Positions 1 through 11,039 of a DNA stretch of 64,000 bases are shown here, in pieces. This DNA is from Odontocerum albicorne (Eukaryota; Arthropoda; Insecta; Trichoptera; Odontoceridae). The stretch spans positions 44,779,601-44,843,600 of the forward strand of contig OX463848.1 of the NCBI GenBank assembly GCA_949825065.1, read 5' to 3'. The translations under genes and the position numbers were made by a program. How positions within the stretch are numbered: the first letter of the stretch is position 1; every line of letters starts with the position of its first letter. Below the pieces are notes generated by a model. The model was given only the letters and a program-made list of their open reading frames with translations. It searched no databases and was not told where the DNA came from.

Positions 1-41
1 ATTATCTCTGCTTACCCCGCAAGGGACTTGGCATGATCATA
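1..41 (+). repeat. Family A LINE tail fragment (split by MITE)
   Basis: The text reads as the extreme 3' tail of the dispersed family A (Ser-Leu-Cys-Leu-Pro-Arg, then a conserved CATGAT/GTATG end). It continues after the inverted-repeat element at 42-298 as ATGTATGTTTGTAT. Family A is a non-LTR reverse-transcriptase C-terminal segment present about 20 times in this window. Confidence 0.5.
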
Positions 42-298
42 TCGCTGGTCCGGAAGAAAAACGACACAAGTAAAAAAAAACGTATTTAGGGTTATGGCAC
101 CATAAATTGTAAAATTGGGTGCCCTTTGTCCTTGAAAAGTTTCACAGGTCTAGTTCATGTCTTCGCCACCTGAGGGCATAAGTGTCGTTTTTCCGTAGGG
201 GCTAATTGCATTTGCAGTTTTCAAGAAGATTGACTTGAACAGCCGCTCCTGACAAAACACGTTTTTTGACTTGTGTCGTTTTTCTTCCGGACCAGCGA
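42..298. mobile_element. 257-bp MITE with about 40-bp terminal inverted repeats
   Basis: The left end TCGCTGGTCCGGAAGAAAAA is repeated in reverse complement at the right end, and the arms stay alike for about 40 bases. TA flanks both ends (40-41 and 299-300), as expected of Tc1/mariner-type non-autonomous elements. No coding sequence lies between. Removing it rejoins family A tail sequence. Confidence 0.7.
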
Positions 299-339
299 TA
301 TGTATGTTTGTATCATTTTCTAAGACTACCAACATATAT

Positions 340-520
340 TAAACACATACACGTATCATCACACCATTTCCCTGTCAGTCAGCCGTTCAAAGAGTACATA
401 TCGCCAGACTTTCCTATCTCAACACTCATCCTTCGCCTCTTCCACATCCGTACACCTCTTATAACATCTACAGATTCTCTGACTTTATTCATTTCCTTCT
501 TTCATACAACCATACAAGCA
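340..520 (-). repeat. Family A LINE tail fragment
   Basis: Read on the minus strand this contains the family A landmarks: the AAGGAAATG-like segment, the CTCTTCCACATCC complement, and the end motif preceding GGTATG. It is a short, stop-ridden relic, not a gene. Confidence 0.5.
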
Positions 521-1145
521 ATCACTATTATTATATTATATAGTGCTGTTATATCGAATAAAATAACACCTCAAGAGCGTCACTACATACATTCAGGTTA
601 AAATAGTATGAAAGTAATATACAAAACGTTATATCAACTGTGGACAGTAAGGCAACAAACAATATTGCCTCTGATGTTTAGACAAATATCTAGATTATTA
701 CGGTCTAATAATGATGCAGGTTAATAAGTTCGACGGCTATTTTATACGACCCTGATGTAGTTTTAAAGCCGCCGTCTCCATCAAGTAAAAAATTATAATA
801 AACCACCCATAAAATTCTTATAAAAACCATTTTTTTTCTTTTGATTCGAGATCCTCGCACTTCGCCGATTAAACGTGACTTGTCCGAATCGACCTCGTTA
901 GTGTAAAATGGAGCTAAAATTGTTGCACTTTTAATAAGAAGCATTTATTTTTGGATCGTGATCTCACCTTACCACTTACCGTACTATGCTGATTCGGCTA
1001 GACGGAGATTCGAATCATTGGGCACGGCATTATTCAAGACCAAACCTGTGATATGTCGGATGCGCATTGGACATTCTTCCACAAAAGAACATTTGATAAA
1101 GGTCAAAGTGGTAAATTCTACAATAGTACAAAGGTGTAACACATC
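521..1145. other. No gene recognised
   Basis: A+T-rich sequence with only short open frames that have no recognisable domain. I see no terminal repeats or tRNA-like boxes. Confidence 0.5.
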
Positions 1146-1308
1146 GATCAATAAGTCCCGGGACTAACCAACAGGTGACGCCTCTGATAACAAATCCATA
1201 CCATTCTCAGTTAGTACCAACCTTTAGAAGTTACGTGTCAAACTTTCATGACATTGTTCATTGAGTTACAGTAGACAGTGGACATTGTTCATTGAGTTAC
1301 AGTAAACA

Positions 1309-1959
1309 ATGGTAAAAACCGAATTTCGTGTGTTGATAAAACATTGCTTTTTAATAGGAAAAATACCGTTCAAACTCAGCGATGACTTGAAAAGTGTTAT
1401 CCGGGCTCTGCTCCGTCGAAAACAACCATTTGTCGGTGGTATGCTGATTTCAAACGCGGGCATGCAGACAAATGATGCTGAACGCTCTGGTCGTCCAAAT
1501 GAGGCTGTTACACCAGAAAACATAAAAAAAACACTCAAAATCGTGATGGAAAATCGCAAAGTAAAGTTGCGTGAGATAGCTGACATCCTGAAGATATCAT
1601 TTGGCAGTGTTAACACTATTTTGCATGAACATTTGGTCATGAAAAAGCTTTTTTCGAAATGGGTGCCGCGTTTGCTCACAATGGAACATAAACAACAACG
1701 CATCGATGATTCAGAGCGCTGTTTGGCACTGTTTACGCGAAATAAACAGGAGTTTTTGCGTCGGTATGTGACAATGGATGAGACTTGGATCCATTACTAT
1801 ACTCCGGAATCAAATCGGCAGTCAGCTGAGTGGAGAGCAGCCGGTGAAAGTCGTCCGAAGCGACCAAAAACTCAACAGTCGGCCGGGAAGGTTATGGCCT
1901 CCGTATTTTGGGATGCGCATGGTATAATATTTGGCGAGGAAACGTTGGGTCGAATATGA
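1309..1959 (+). pseudogene. Truncated mariner-like transposase
   Basis: The 216-residue frame is the N-terminal half of a mariner transposase, a cut-and-paste DDE/D enzyme acting on terminal inverted repeats. Visible parts are the start MVKTEFRVLIKHC, the linker DAERSGRP at about 56-63, the second helix-turn-helix, the conserved WVPRLLT at about 118-124, and the first catalytic Asp in VTMDETW at 157. The stretch from about residue 20 to 53 is out of frame: another frame there reads YPGSAPSKTTICRWYADFK, so two compensating frameshifts are present. The frame stops after GIIF, so the second and third catalytic Asp are lost. Family proteins are about 340-350 residues. Just upstream, 1264-1310 holds a short direct duplication. 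A left terminal repeat may begin near 1146; no right one was found. Confidence 0.85.
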
Positions 1960-2331
1960 AAGCATATCCCATACGAATAAATTTATGAACTTTATTTTCA
2001 AATTGACTATGCCTACAAATGTCAGTATGGCGAGATGACCAATTACGAGTATGTACAATAATCGTAACTTACTTCTTTTTTACTTCTGATGGTCTTACAA
2101 CTCGACTGAGGATCCACAACGATTTATCTCTACCTCGGACGATCTTTGGTCTCCTGCTCCCATTTCCGCTAGTTTCTTCAGCTTCTCCCAAATCCCATTT
2201 ATACCTCTTCCTGAACCTGACCAACAACATCTCCTGAGTTAGTAGTTATAGTTCCAACAGCATCGAATGGAACATGAACAAAATAATTATGCTTTTTAAG
2301 TAGTTTTAATGTTTTTTTTTTGTTGTTTCAG
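1960..2331. other. No gene recognised
   Basis: Sequence beyond the mariner truncation, with no recognisable coding similarity. A pyrimidine-rich tract at 2311-2328 ends in the CAG that precedes the candidate exon. Confidence 0.4.
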
Positions 2332-2394
2332 GTATGTTACAAACATCAGCATCTCACACACAAACGAATAGTCCAAACATGATATGCATGAATG
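2332..2394 (+). other. Candidate 63-bp exon, copy 1
   Basis: The segment is preceded by a poly-T/TTTCAG acceptor-like tract and followed by GGTAAGATT, a good donor. Only one frame is open (GMLQTSASHTQTN...). A related segment with the same acceptor and donor context lies at 46639-46696, and similarity extends roughly 80 bases into the downstream flank. It could be a host exon, a decayed duplicate of one, or part of an unrecognised repeat. The two segments end in different phases, so they are not simple interchangeable exons. Confidence 0.3.
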
Positions 2395-2947
2395 GTAAGA
2401 TTAATTTTAAGCTATCATTTCTCACCGTAAACCATAAGTCAAAGACTAGGTTTTACTGTAAAATCTATGTAATAAGGTGGCTCTTTGACAGGGAAAGACT
2501 GAGGTGTGATGAGCTTTTGAAGGTATCCACATAGGCATGTGATTGAATGACCAGTGCGAATGTGGAATGTATCGTCGTCGTTGCTGGCCATCGTAGTCGA
2601 GGATGCCCTCGCCACTCCAACGTCAATCTTAAGCTGCACTTCCACGTCAATCATGTTTGTGAGAAAAGGCCGATCCAACATTGGATGTGCACTCACTTCC
2701 GCAAATGGACAGACACGTGGATTCTGAGTCGTCTGTCAATGCTGACGGATGTCTGCATCACCATTACTGTTTTATCACACGTCTAGCCGTTGAGACGCCA
2801 CCATCCTGTCAACAGATGGCTTTCCATCCTCTACTATCCTGAGCCACGTGCTCCCAGTTCTTAGGCGCTCCGCATAAAGACAGCGAATATCGCCGACTGT
2901 CGTTATGGCGCTTGCTTTGCCCGCCAATCCTTCGCTTGTCCACTATA
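2395..2947. other. No gene; one singleton of the 56-kb minisatellite motif
   Basis: No coding similarity was seen. At about 2576-2630 there is one copy of the motif (GTAGTCGAGGATGCCCTCGC) that forms the tandem array at 55.97-56.51 kb. Confidence 0.5.
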
Positions 2948-3504
2948 CTTGAGAAAATGTAGTATGGTCCCTGTGACTGTTCACAAATTTGCCCCAATAC
3001 AACCTTGTAACGACGTTCAGTATTTTTTTTTAATTAACTTTAATATAAGCCTCGATTCTAATAAATAGCAAGTTATTTAGGTAAATACATTACATAAAAC
3101 TAACAATAATGACAAATGAATAGATCTTGTTACAAATTAGCAAAAATGTGACAGTTTGTTAAAATCAAATAATATTTGGCGACGTTCGTCAAAAGTCACT
3201 ACGTTAGTCTGCATTGGTTAGGGATGGGGTATACGATAATTGGATTTTCCATTTTTTATACCTAAAATGAAATGTTCATAATACGTATTAATTCATAGTA
3301 GATCTTGGCCTATTTAAAGATGGATACAAATCATACAATACATTAGAAAGTCAGTATAATTAAAATTAGGAATTAAAACGACAGTTTAGAGAAAGACAAT
3401 TTTTTTTATTTAAAAAAAAACGATTCGATTTGTAAAAAAAATGAGTTTACCCTTTGAGACATGACATTTCAAATGTCACAGGGACCATCCTACATTTTCT
3501 CAAG
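2948..3504 (+). mobile_element. Non-autonomous inverted-repeat element, family C copy 1
   Basis: The element begins CTTGAGAAAATGTAG and ends with its reverse complement, followed inward by GGTCCCTGTGAC at both ends. No transposase is visible. A second copy in the opposite orientation lies at 49638-50216, and the two align along their whole length, including interior landmarks such as GGGATGGGGTATACGATAAT. Copy 1 lacks the 6-bp CTCGTA insertion that copy 2 has. Confidence 0.75.
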
Positions 3505-4151
3505 CATGCCTCCCCGTACAAGACGCGTTTTGAGAGCATATGATCACCCATGCATATCAAATGTCCGGACCACCTCAATTTCACATTTACAGTCATACAT
3601 GTCATACAGTCACTACATGTTTACAGTTGAACGTTGCAGGGTAGAGACATTTGTGACAGAATGCATAATGAGGAGTTGTTGAACATGATTTTGATGTACG
3701 GTAGTTGTGGAAATTACGAGTATAACACATATCAAGCCACGATGGTATGTATATGTTAAGTCTCGAAAAGACCGTTATGCTCGGCAGTGTTTCTGGTAGG
3801 GAGACCAAGTGGCCGCACCCCCTTGCGTTATACTGACTAGATTGAGGATATTACCAACTACTATATTGTCTGAAAGTAAGAATAAATTAGGGTATTCTGT
3901 TTTCTTGGAAAGTATGGTAATCGTATTCATTTCAGTTTGTCACACATTTTAATAATGATAACGTTATTGAACGCGACACACGGATATCTGCATGTGTCAA
4001 ATTTAATATCTTATCTCCTCAAATACAATATCTTTATACAGTATCTGCCGTAATGGTGGTTCACAACAGGATGGTTGTACCAAATTTGATATATAAAAGT
4101 GCAACGTGAGAATGGAGAATGAATGAGTTGCGAGTTCGATTCCCGTAGATT
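3505..4151. other. No gene recognised
   Basis: Short frames only. A TACGAGTA 8-mer lies at 3715-3722. Confidence 0.4.
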
Positions 4152-4772
4152 TTAACCCTTCCTTCCCTGTGATGTGTAACTAGTACACATTGCTTCTAAA
4201 CACTTTAATATCTCTATAAATATTATAAATACTGGGTTCAGATTTTAGGTATTACTCCGTAATACATTTACGCATTTAATGAAAAAAATGTTATTAATAA
4301 TAATTAGCACTTATCGGCCACATCAGAGATATTTTTTTTTTGAAAATCGGGAATAAATTCACCACTATAATCAAACGTGTGCCAGTATGTGACGTAGGTA
4401 TATTCATTCTAAAAAAACCGCTATGGGTGAGGAAGCGACGCTATTCACGTCTCACTCTCACTCTACTTCGGTATATGGAAACGCAAGAAATAGAATCTCA
4501 ATTCGCTCGCTTCTCTCGCTCAGTAGGTCGGCGTCTTTCGGTAGAGTTGGTCGCTTTGTCCGTTTTGTGAACGTCGGCCGATGTTTTTTTTTTCATGTTT
4601 TTAGCAATTAAATTTAAATTATTATCACTTTTGACTTCAAATTTAATCAATTTAAGCGATTGGCTATGAATTTTCCTATTTTTCCGATTTTAAATCGCTC
4701 ATTTTTAAATGTGTATTGAATACACAACACCGGAACGGGTGGATTTTTTTAGCACAGGAAGGGAAAGGTTAA
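4152..4772 (+). mobile_element. piggyBac-like TTAA element, family P1 copy 1
   Basis: TTAA flanks both ends (4152-4155 and 4769-4772). The ends are inverted repeats of the type CCCTTCCTTCCCTGTG / CACAGGAAGGGAAAGG. TTAA targets and CCCT-type ends are known of piggyBac elements. A near-palindrome TGTGTAACTAGTACACA sits just inside the left end. There is no transposase, so it must have been mobilised in trans. Related copies lie at 40939-41540 and 60360-60955. Confidence 0.7.
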
Positions 4773-4799
4773 AAATGTTTGCAGTCTGGTTTTTAATTC

Positions 4800-4858
4800 A
4801 GGCTTGTTGAACAAATTTCTAGGCTTTTAGAAGAGATTGCCACACTGCAATAAATCCT
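4800..4858 (+). repeat. SINE1 tail fragment
   Basis: Degenerate copy of the SINE1 tail core GGAAGAGATTGCCACATGGC followed by AATAAA-C-TGCC. It has no tRNA head. Confidence 0.45.
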
Positions 4859-5336
4859 CCATTACTGTATATAATGAAAGTGTAAGATAAAAAAGTTAAA
4901 CCCAATTTCCTTAGTTGGTTAACATTTTGGTCTTCCGTCCATGGTCATGGGTATGTCGTGATAGAAAATTCTGGCGCTGTTGACTGTTAGATTAGCCCGT
5001 CTGGGAAACTCCGTGGGCATCTTCTAAGAAATGCCGGGGCGTATCACGTATCGCCAATGAAGCTGTTCTCTGTCCCCTGTTTCCGATGAAAGTGTCTTCT
5101 GTATATTTCCTTGTATAGCAGTGATGGCCGGTGGTCAGAGGTGTAACACCCAGAAAAAAACCGAGTATTTGCTTATAATTTAGTGTTGAAGGATGGAGGT
5201 GAAAACAAAATTCATCAAAATATGACATTAATAAATTTTCATTTACAAGAAAAACATTGAACATTTTGTAAATTATTATATTAATATAACCTACGTAAGA
5301 AATTTTAAGATACATTAAAAAAAAACATAAACAATG
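4859..5336. other. No gene recognised
   Basis: The minus frame at 4992-5315 has no recognisable domain. Nothing else is identifiable. Confidence 0.4.
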
Positions 5337-5512
5337 ACGATCTACGTAGCCTAGTTAGTAAAATATGTGTCTTTTCAACCTGGAGATTACATGTTCGATT
5401 CCCGTTGAAACGCAATTTATTTTAAAAAGAGGTTTTCTCTTAAGACCTTTTAAACATATTTCTGGTTAGTTGGAAAATATTGCCATATAGCAATAAACCT
5501 GGCAGGCCAAAA
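5337..5512 (+). repeat. SINE1, tRNA-derived
   Basis: A Pol III A-box-like segment (GTAGCCTAGTTAGTAAAAT) and a B-box (GTTCGATTCCCG) sit about 35 bases apart, then a T-rich body and the SINE1 tail with the partial palindrome ATTGCCATATAGCAAT and a GCCAGG end. It is a non-autonomous retroposon transcribed from the internal tRNA promoter and mobilised by a LINE. Confidence 0.65.
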
Positions 5513-6640
5513 ACACAATTTTCAACTTTATTATTACATGTGACTTGTTATTGTGATAGGTTTTAAATCGATTGATTCAGACTAATGACGCGATCTTGAA
5601 AGTAAACTGCTGGAATTTGAGATAAATAGATCCAAAATAATAATTAAGGCAGGTGAAATAAGTTGTCCCCAGGTTATGCACACCATAGACTTAAACTGCC
5701 TGGAAATGACTTTATTTATGTCGGATCATGTCACATGGGAAGAAGATTCAGACGAGGAAGTCACGGAGGTCAATGGCGCATAAAACAAAGAATTGTGACA
5801 ATTCATAGAGATTAAGTTCGTTTTCGTTTTGCAGAATTGGAATGATACTGCACTGGACTAGGAGGTAGGGATCTAGTTTTAGGATAGGACTAGGAGATAG
5901 GAAGACATTAAATCATTCGTGTGGTACCGTTCAATATATACAAATTGACGACGCGTATAAGTTGTGGAGCGTCACTGAGAGACAATATTGTCTTCGATCC
6001 CAGTAATCAAGCTTTTGGATTAAGAACGACTAGAATAGGCAATTATGTATATTATTCATCGAGCGTATTGGGAATACTACTGTATCGGACATATGCGTCA
6101 CGACAATATTTACACAAAATCAAAATATATGATTTTATTTGTGTAAATATTGTCGAGCTGATATCTAAAAATTGTAATCATTGTACCTATTGTAATGAAA
6201 TGCTCCTTCTGCGTGGCCTTCGCAATAGGCACAAAAAAAAAGCGAACGGCCCATGCAAGCGAGTAGCGCGCGGTATACATAGTATCTAGTAAGCCATGAC
6301 GGCATACACGGGTGAATAAAGGGGCTTACGATGAGCGATGGGCTGCATAACATATAAGGAACGAAAAAGGACCAAAATATATTGTCAGTTTCTGGAACGG
6401 CTACTGTGTTTTTACTTACGACCAGCTTCTACCTGCTAAAAAAATCTCTTCACCCTGATACTTTTCACCGGAAAAGCAAGAAGTAAACCAAAATCTCCGA
6501 GTATTGAGCGGCAGCCATCCACCTATTTAACAGTCTTTGTACCGGTGCTGTACGACTTCTGTACGTGGATAGGTAACAACATTCGCACACGTCTAGTGCG
6601 TGTGAGTATTGACGATCTTTTCGGTACCTTTTTTTTATTT
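5513..6640. other. No gene; a 55-bp hairpin at 6101-6155
   Basis: No coding similarity was seen. At 6101-6155 the sequence CGACAATATTTACACAAA is repeated in reverse complement with A/T-rich inner pairing, giving a strong perfect-stem hairpin of unknown origin. Confidence 0.5.
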
Positions 6641-6644
6641 AATT

Positions 6645-6722
6645 TTGTGTATTAACGGGAATCGCGCCCGGGCGGAAGACCACCGCCCTACAAACTAGGG
6701 CAAAGAATGGTCATGAATGATT
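6645..6722 (-). repeat. SINE head fragment
   Basis: The minus strand shows TTTGCCCTAGTTTGTAGGGC (A-box-like) and GCGCGATTCCCG (B-box-like). No tail was found. Confidence 0.4.
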
Positions 6723-7424
6723 GTGATATTTCATCGATTTCGGTTCTAACGTAAAAAGACGAAACGAGAAGTAAATCCATTTACTAGGTTTTTCCTCGAT
6801 GCGCCCGCGATGCGATGGCCGGTGGTCAGCCTGGTGATGGTTCCGAGTGACTCAGCCCATTAAGGCACATTACTATTCAGGAAGTGTACTCTTTGCTAGG
6901 ACGTATGTCCAATGATACATACAACATCCAAGGATTATAAAGTGCTGTTTCGTAACCCATGTTACCCTAAAAGCGTCTTAGTCTTCATCTTCATCAGCCG
7001 TCTTCCATCGTCTTCCTCTTTTTAACACTATCCTAAATGATAAGTTATACTCTATTGGGGTCGGTTCTTGTCCGCGAACTGTACTTTCTTCTTTTTGTTA
7101 GTGCTAGATATTGAATGGCGTTTGTAGCGTTATGAAACATTTGAAGACACCCAAATTTAGGTTTTCTATGATGGTATATGAATAGTACACACTTACATTT
7201 CACTACACATATAGAAAAAAATGTTACTATCACATATTGGAAGATCTACGAAGGTTTCTTTGTAGTTCGTATTCGTCTTCTCTTGGCAAGTCATCTGCCG
7301 TTATCTTACCAAATAGTTTTTTTTAACATGTGCAGATGCGAGAAAGTACCTAATCTAACGGCCGCAGCCACTTTTCTATCCTTAGACTTATTTTATGTAT
7401 ATTTATTTTGTTATTTTTGGTGTC
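6723..7424. other. No gene recognised
   Basis: Short frames without recognisable domains. Confidence 0.4.
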
Positions 7425-7530
7425 TCAATGGTTATAATTTCGAATCCCGTGCTAGAGCGCCCTTGAGGAGAGTTTTCTCCCTAAACGACGCTAAAGAAAT
7501 TGTCATATTATTATTATTATTATTTATGCT
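7425..7530 (+). repeat. SINE3 head fragment
   Basis: Shares with 20450-20545, 24720-24830 and 39100-39140 a tRNA-like B-box region followed by AGAGCGCCCTTGAGGA-AGT-TTTCTC and CTAAACG-CG-CT. It is a third tRNA-like family, with no clear end. Confidence 0.45.
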
Positions 7531-7593
7531 ATACCATTATTCGCCATTGTGATATCCATGCATTTTTAAGTCGTTCCATTTTTTTCAATTATA

Positions 7594-7760
7594 TTATAGC
7601 TTCTCCCTCTTTCTAAGTATATAATAGCGCCGCTTTATAAGTATATTCACTGCACTTCGAGTAATTTTACTTCTCCCGTGACTTCGGAACTGAAGTCCGT
7701 CGTCGCTACTATTCTTTACACGCGGTGTGTCGCCGTCGGGGGAGTCCCTTTGGACACTTC
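7594..7760 (-). repeat. LINE 3' relic sharing the NSSDDGL segment
   Basis: The minus frame includes KNSSDDGLQFRSHGRSKITR, which matches KNSSDDGLNVQSNGRSRKTN at 54.74-54.80 kb. There it follows an RT C-terminal-like RLRMGHYVVTSIYRM. I infer a shared non-LTR 3' end. It is degenerate and non-coding now. Confidence 0.5.
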
Positions 7761-7889
7761 CTTCTTCATAACTACGTAACATCTCACTCATAAAAAAATA
7801 ATGAATACACCGATCTTCTGGGGTAGATGTACTTATTTTGTCTCCCATAACAGAAGTCAAAAGGCGAGATACATGTTTAGCAGAACATT

Positions 7890-8262
7890 GAATGAAGTCT
7901 CTACATTATAAACTTCTTCTTCTTCCCAGTGTCATGTCAGGTCTCCCCAACGTTGAATATCACCTGAGAGTAGATATCTTTGCCCCCGGCAGCCCGAAAA
8001 AAATCCCCAACGCTCCTTATACCAGTCCAATCACATATATTGCGGAGCCAGGAGATTTGCCTCCTGCCAACACCTCTTCGGCATTCTATTTTGCCTTGGA
8101 TGATCAGGTGCAGTAATTTGTACTTTGCTCCTCTAAGTACATGACCCAAATAGGACACCTTTCGGATGTTAATATTAGTCAGCAACTCTCTATCAACTTT
8201 GGCTCTTTAAAGAACCCTTGTGTTGCTGACCATATCCGTCCAGGGTATCTGTAGCATACTCC
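7890..8262 (-). pseudogene. Non-LTR RT C-terminal remnant
   Basis: The minus strand reads IPWTDMVSNTRVL, an in-frame stop, then RAKVD and NINIRKVSYLGHVLRGAKYK, a Lys/Arg-rich GRRQISWLRN segment and WTG...FFRAAGG, ending in a GAA-rich tail near 7915. This is the tail typical of insect non-LTR RT ORF2 proteins, 5'-truncated. A close plus-strand relative lies at 63600-63990. That copy has six extra bases (CTCGTA) at the position equivalent to TA 8087-8088 here. Confidence 0.7.
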
Positions 8263-8419
8263 GAGCATTCATTATAAACAACCAAGTTAATTTCTATAAT
8301 AACCCTCTACTAAATATGATTCTCATTCAAAAGCCATCCTTTTGACGTATACCTACTCCCAAGCCCTTATTAGCCACTTCCGCCTCTCCTGTACCTACAA
8401 CAATTAGAAAAAAATATTT

Positions 8420-8515
8420 TGGACGTAATTTAGTTCATTTTCACCTGACGAAAAAGACGGAGGTCTGTGAAACCGGTAGTGAACTTAAATAAAGCAGCGG
8501 TGAATAAAAAATAAG
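8420..8515 (+). repeat. Penelope-like 3' signature (candidate)
   Basis: CCTGACGAAAAAGACGGAGG then GTCTGTGAAACCGGTAG resembles the CTGANGA ... GAAAC architecture at 33.08 kb and the ends of Penelope-like retroelements. AGAC/GTCT could form a small stem. No protein remains. Confidence 0.3.
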
Positions 8516-8799
8516 TGTTTAATTTATTTTATTAAAAATTAACACAATACTTCAAGCGGTATACCTGCATTATTAATTCGCTTGCGTGCATCGAGCCGAG
8601 CCTGATCAGTCTCATGGGCCCGTATCGAGGTGTCGACTCCCAAATATGGACTCGGCGGAGAGAGTGAGGCCAAGGATATGGACAGTACACAGGTTTTGGT
8701 GATATGGATCTCAAGGTTATGTGTGCTTCGTGATATTGTGTTGAAGCACACGAGTGTGTAACGCAGCGCTCTTCAAAGATCGTGAATTCTTATTTGATA

Positions 8800-9298
8800 C
8801 TATACTATACAGTACACTCTCTAATCTCAGTTTATTGCTCTGATTTCTCTGTATGTATATCATTATCATGATACTATACACTCTCTAATCTCAGTTTATT
8901 GCTCTGACTTCTCTGTATGTATATCATTTTGATACTATACACTCTCTAATCTCAGTTTATTGCTCTGACTTCTCTGTATGTATATCATTTTGATACTATA
9001 CACTCTCTAATCTCAGTTTATTGCTCTGACTTCTCTGTATGTATATCATTTTGATACTATACACTCTCTAATCTCAGTTTATTGCTCTGACTTCTCTGTA
9101 TGTATATCATTTTGATACTATACACTCTCTAATCTCAGTTTATTGCTCTGACTTCTCTGTATGTATGTCATTTTGATACTATACACTCTCTAATCTCAGT
9201 TTATTGCTCTGACTTCTCTGTATGTATGTCATTTTGATACTATACACTCTCTAATCTCAGTTTATTGCTCCGACTTCTCTGTATGTATATCATTTTGA
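8800..9298. repeat. 61-bp minisatellite, about 8 copies
   Basis: The unit contains ACACTCTCTAATCTCAGTTT and ATTGCTCTGACTTCTCTGTA; successive copies shift by 61 bases. The first unit is the most diverged. Copies are otherwise nearly identical, suggesting recent expansion. Confidence 0.95.
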
Positions 9299-9339
9299 TT
9301 CCTTTTTAAGTTTTAATTTAGTTTTATGGATTTTTCTTG

Positions 9340-9739
9340 TCCGTTTTTGAAGTTCTGTATTTTATACTAAATAATAACCTATTGGATCTACTTGTATTTG
9401 AAACAACCAATTCATTAGATGAAGGAGAAATCAACCATACAGGTATATTTCTCTCCGAAGTTACATCTCTCAGACACATATTTGAAAATACAATGGAGAC
9501 ATTCCATCAAGGAACTTCAATGCTTTTGAGCCAGCGTAGATGTTTTAGAAGTGGGCTAATATACTCGTATAACAGTATTTATGACTACCGTATATCAGCT
9601 TAGCGGTTGCGTTGGTAACAGATTGGAACTTAGGATTTGTGAATTAGGTTAACTAGAATAAATAGAATCACAATAATCCAATAATCCAAACGCGACAAAA
9701 CGAATGAATTAATAAGACTTGATTTCCCTTGTTGGAAGA
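9340..9739 (-). pseudogene. CR1/L2-like RT C-terminal remnant
   Basis: On the minus strand, pieces such as SFVLSRLDYCDSIYS and DGMSPLYFQ are recognisable as the C-terminal end of a CR1/L2-type RT (family pattern: SRLDYCN, then A-ARLI, then a CLNG-PYL segment), split by stops. Its upstream part is interrupted by the plus-strand RTE-like insertion at 9740. The same composite recurs at 18.32 kb. Confidence 0.55.
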
Positions 9740-10262
9740 TTTCTGGGTAACAAGAGTCTTGTGTGACCCAAAAATGCCTATAAAACTAAAAGGAAAGGTA
9801 TACCAGACTATCGTTAGACCCGCGATTATGTATGGCTCAGAATGCTGGACTATGTACAGCTCCTACTCAAGGCAACTTGAAACAGCAGAAATGCGAATGC
9901 TTAGGTGGTCGGCAGGAGTATCACTGAAATATAGAATTAAGAGCTCACGCATTCGTGGTAGCCTGGGGGTCACTGACATAAACAGTAAGCTGGAAGAGCG
10001 ACAGCTGAGATGGTACGGGCACATAAGATGGAGACCACCAGACCAAACGGTAAATCAGGCAATGTCTGTGGATCTTCCTTGACAGCCGTCCTGAGGAAGA
10101 CTAAAGAACTCCTGGATGACTCAATGCTCCAAAATCCTGCAGAGAAACGGCCTAGATGAAAGCGACACCCAGAACCGAAGAACATACAGCCTGAGAACGA
10201 GATGAGCCGACCCCAATAGCCTATCTAGGCAATGCGTTGGGACAGTGCCAGGAAGAAGATGA
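9740..10262 (+). pseudogene. RTE-like RT C-terminal remnant, copy 1
   Basis: Reads VLCDPKMPIKLKGKVYQTIV, RPAIMYGSECWTMY, AEMRMLRW and LEERQLRWYGHIR, the conserved thumb/C-terminal landmarks of RTE-type non-LTR reverse transcriptases. A TGA stop follows SVDLP at 10082. After a frameshift the tail continues to GGGACAGTGCCAGGAAGAAG, a GAA-rich 3' end. The copy lacks the RT catalytic core and is dead. Sister copies: 18700-19155 and 39201-39736 (plus), 17132-17345 (minus). Confidence 0.75.
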
Positions 10263-10379
10263 AGAATTCCTAGATTTGAGAAAGTTGAAGAATTTTGCTG
10301 TTTGGGTAGTATTTTCTCAGATTATGGAATAGTTAAGAGGAATATCGTACGACGTTTAGCTATAGGATATACAATTAAT

Positions 10380-10487
10380 GGGGCACTATATACCTGAACC
10401 GGTCAGTATTAAAATCTGATGAGACATGATAGTCAAACAGTATTTTAGTATCAACTTTGATGTATTGGAGTGAAACGTTGACTAAGG
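10380..10487 (+). repeat. Family A fragment
   Basis: Contains ...TTTGATGTATTGGAGTGAAA, the family A segment encoding LMYGSETWTW in better copies. It is cut by the Harbinger-like element that begins next to it. Confidence 0.5.
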
Positions 10488-10488
10488 C

Positions 10489-11011
10489 CTCGGCCACACA
10501 GGTAGAGCCTCGTTTGTTGGTTAGAGCTACGCTGCGAGCTAGGCGGCATATCCTAGCGAACCAACGCACCGCATACTATCGCAATGACCACACTGCACTC
10601 TTCGCGCCACGCTACATGTCAATTAGTCACCTGGTGAGTCTCCTAGTGAATAGACGTGTTGGTTAATTTTATTGTGTCACCAAGTGATTTTACAAGATGG
10701 CGGAAGTTTTACTAACAGCTGTGTATAAAAGGGAGCCTTTGTGGAACTCATCGAGCAAATTATACAAAAATGTACTCGTACCTGTAATAATATCACTTTG
10801 TAATGAAGTTGCACAGGAAGTAAATAAAGATAATGTAAGTTGTAATGAAATTGGTTAGTTTTGAGAGTGGCATCGTTTGTTGACCCAACCGTTCCCAAAT
10901 GTCAAATGATTTTGTGCGAAGCACTTTGGTGTGGCCATGCATGAAATCGTCTAGTATATTAGTCACGTAGCACCTAGCGAAGCACTTTGGTGTGGCCTCG
11001 GCCTTAGACAA
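10489..11011 (+). mobile_element. Harbinger-like element carrying a MADF-like exon, copy 1
   Basis: Ends are inverted repeats GGCCTCGGCCACAC / GTGTGGCCTCGGCC, with AGCACTTTGGTGTGGCC-type inner repeats at the right. There is no transposase, but an exon-like frame with MADF character lies at 10697. PIF/Harbinger elements are known to encode a DNA-binding Myb/MADF partner protein, so this looks like an internally deleted derivative that kept that exon. Copy 2: 43873-44393; a 188-bp version without the exon: 27249-27436. Confidence 0.6.
10697..10855 (+). pseudogene. MADF-like exon remnant, copy 1
   Basis: ATG-initiated, 52 residues: MAEVLLTAVYKREPLWNSSS, then KLYKNV, CNEVAQEV. The spacing of LW, YKN and EVAQEV fits the start of a MADF DNA-binding domain, but the usual second Trp is Cys here. 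A GTAAGT donor-like site follows KDN. Relative to copy 2 it carries the 6-bp CTCGTA insertion (10773-10780), which adds Leu-Val. Only the first part of a domain that is normally about 80-90 residues is present. Confidence 0.45.
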
Positions 11012-11039
11012 TTCTACGCACACAACTAGCAACGGCAAA

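Noticed and set aside
8420..8515. A hammerhead ribozyme call
   Set aside because: CTGACGA, AGAC/GTCT and GAAAC are present, but neither a closing stem III with NUH nor stem I is found; kept only as a Penelope-like signature.
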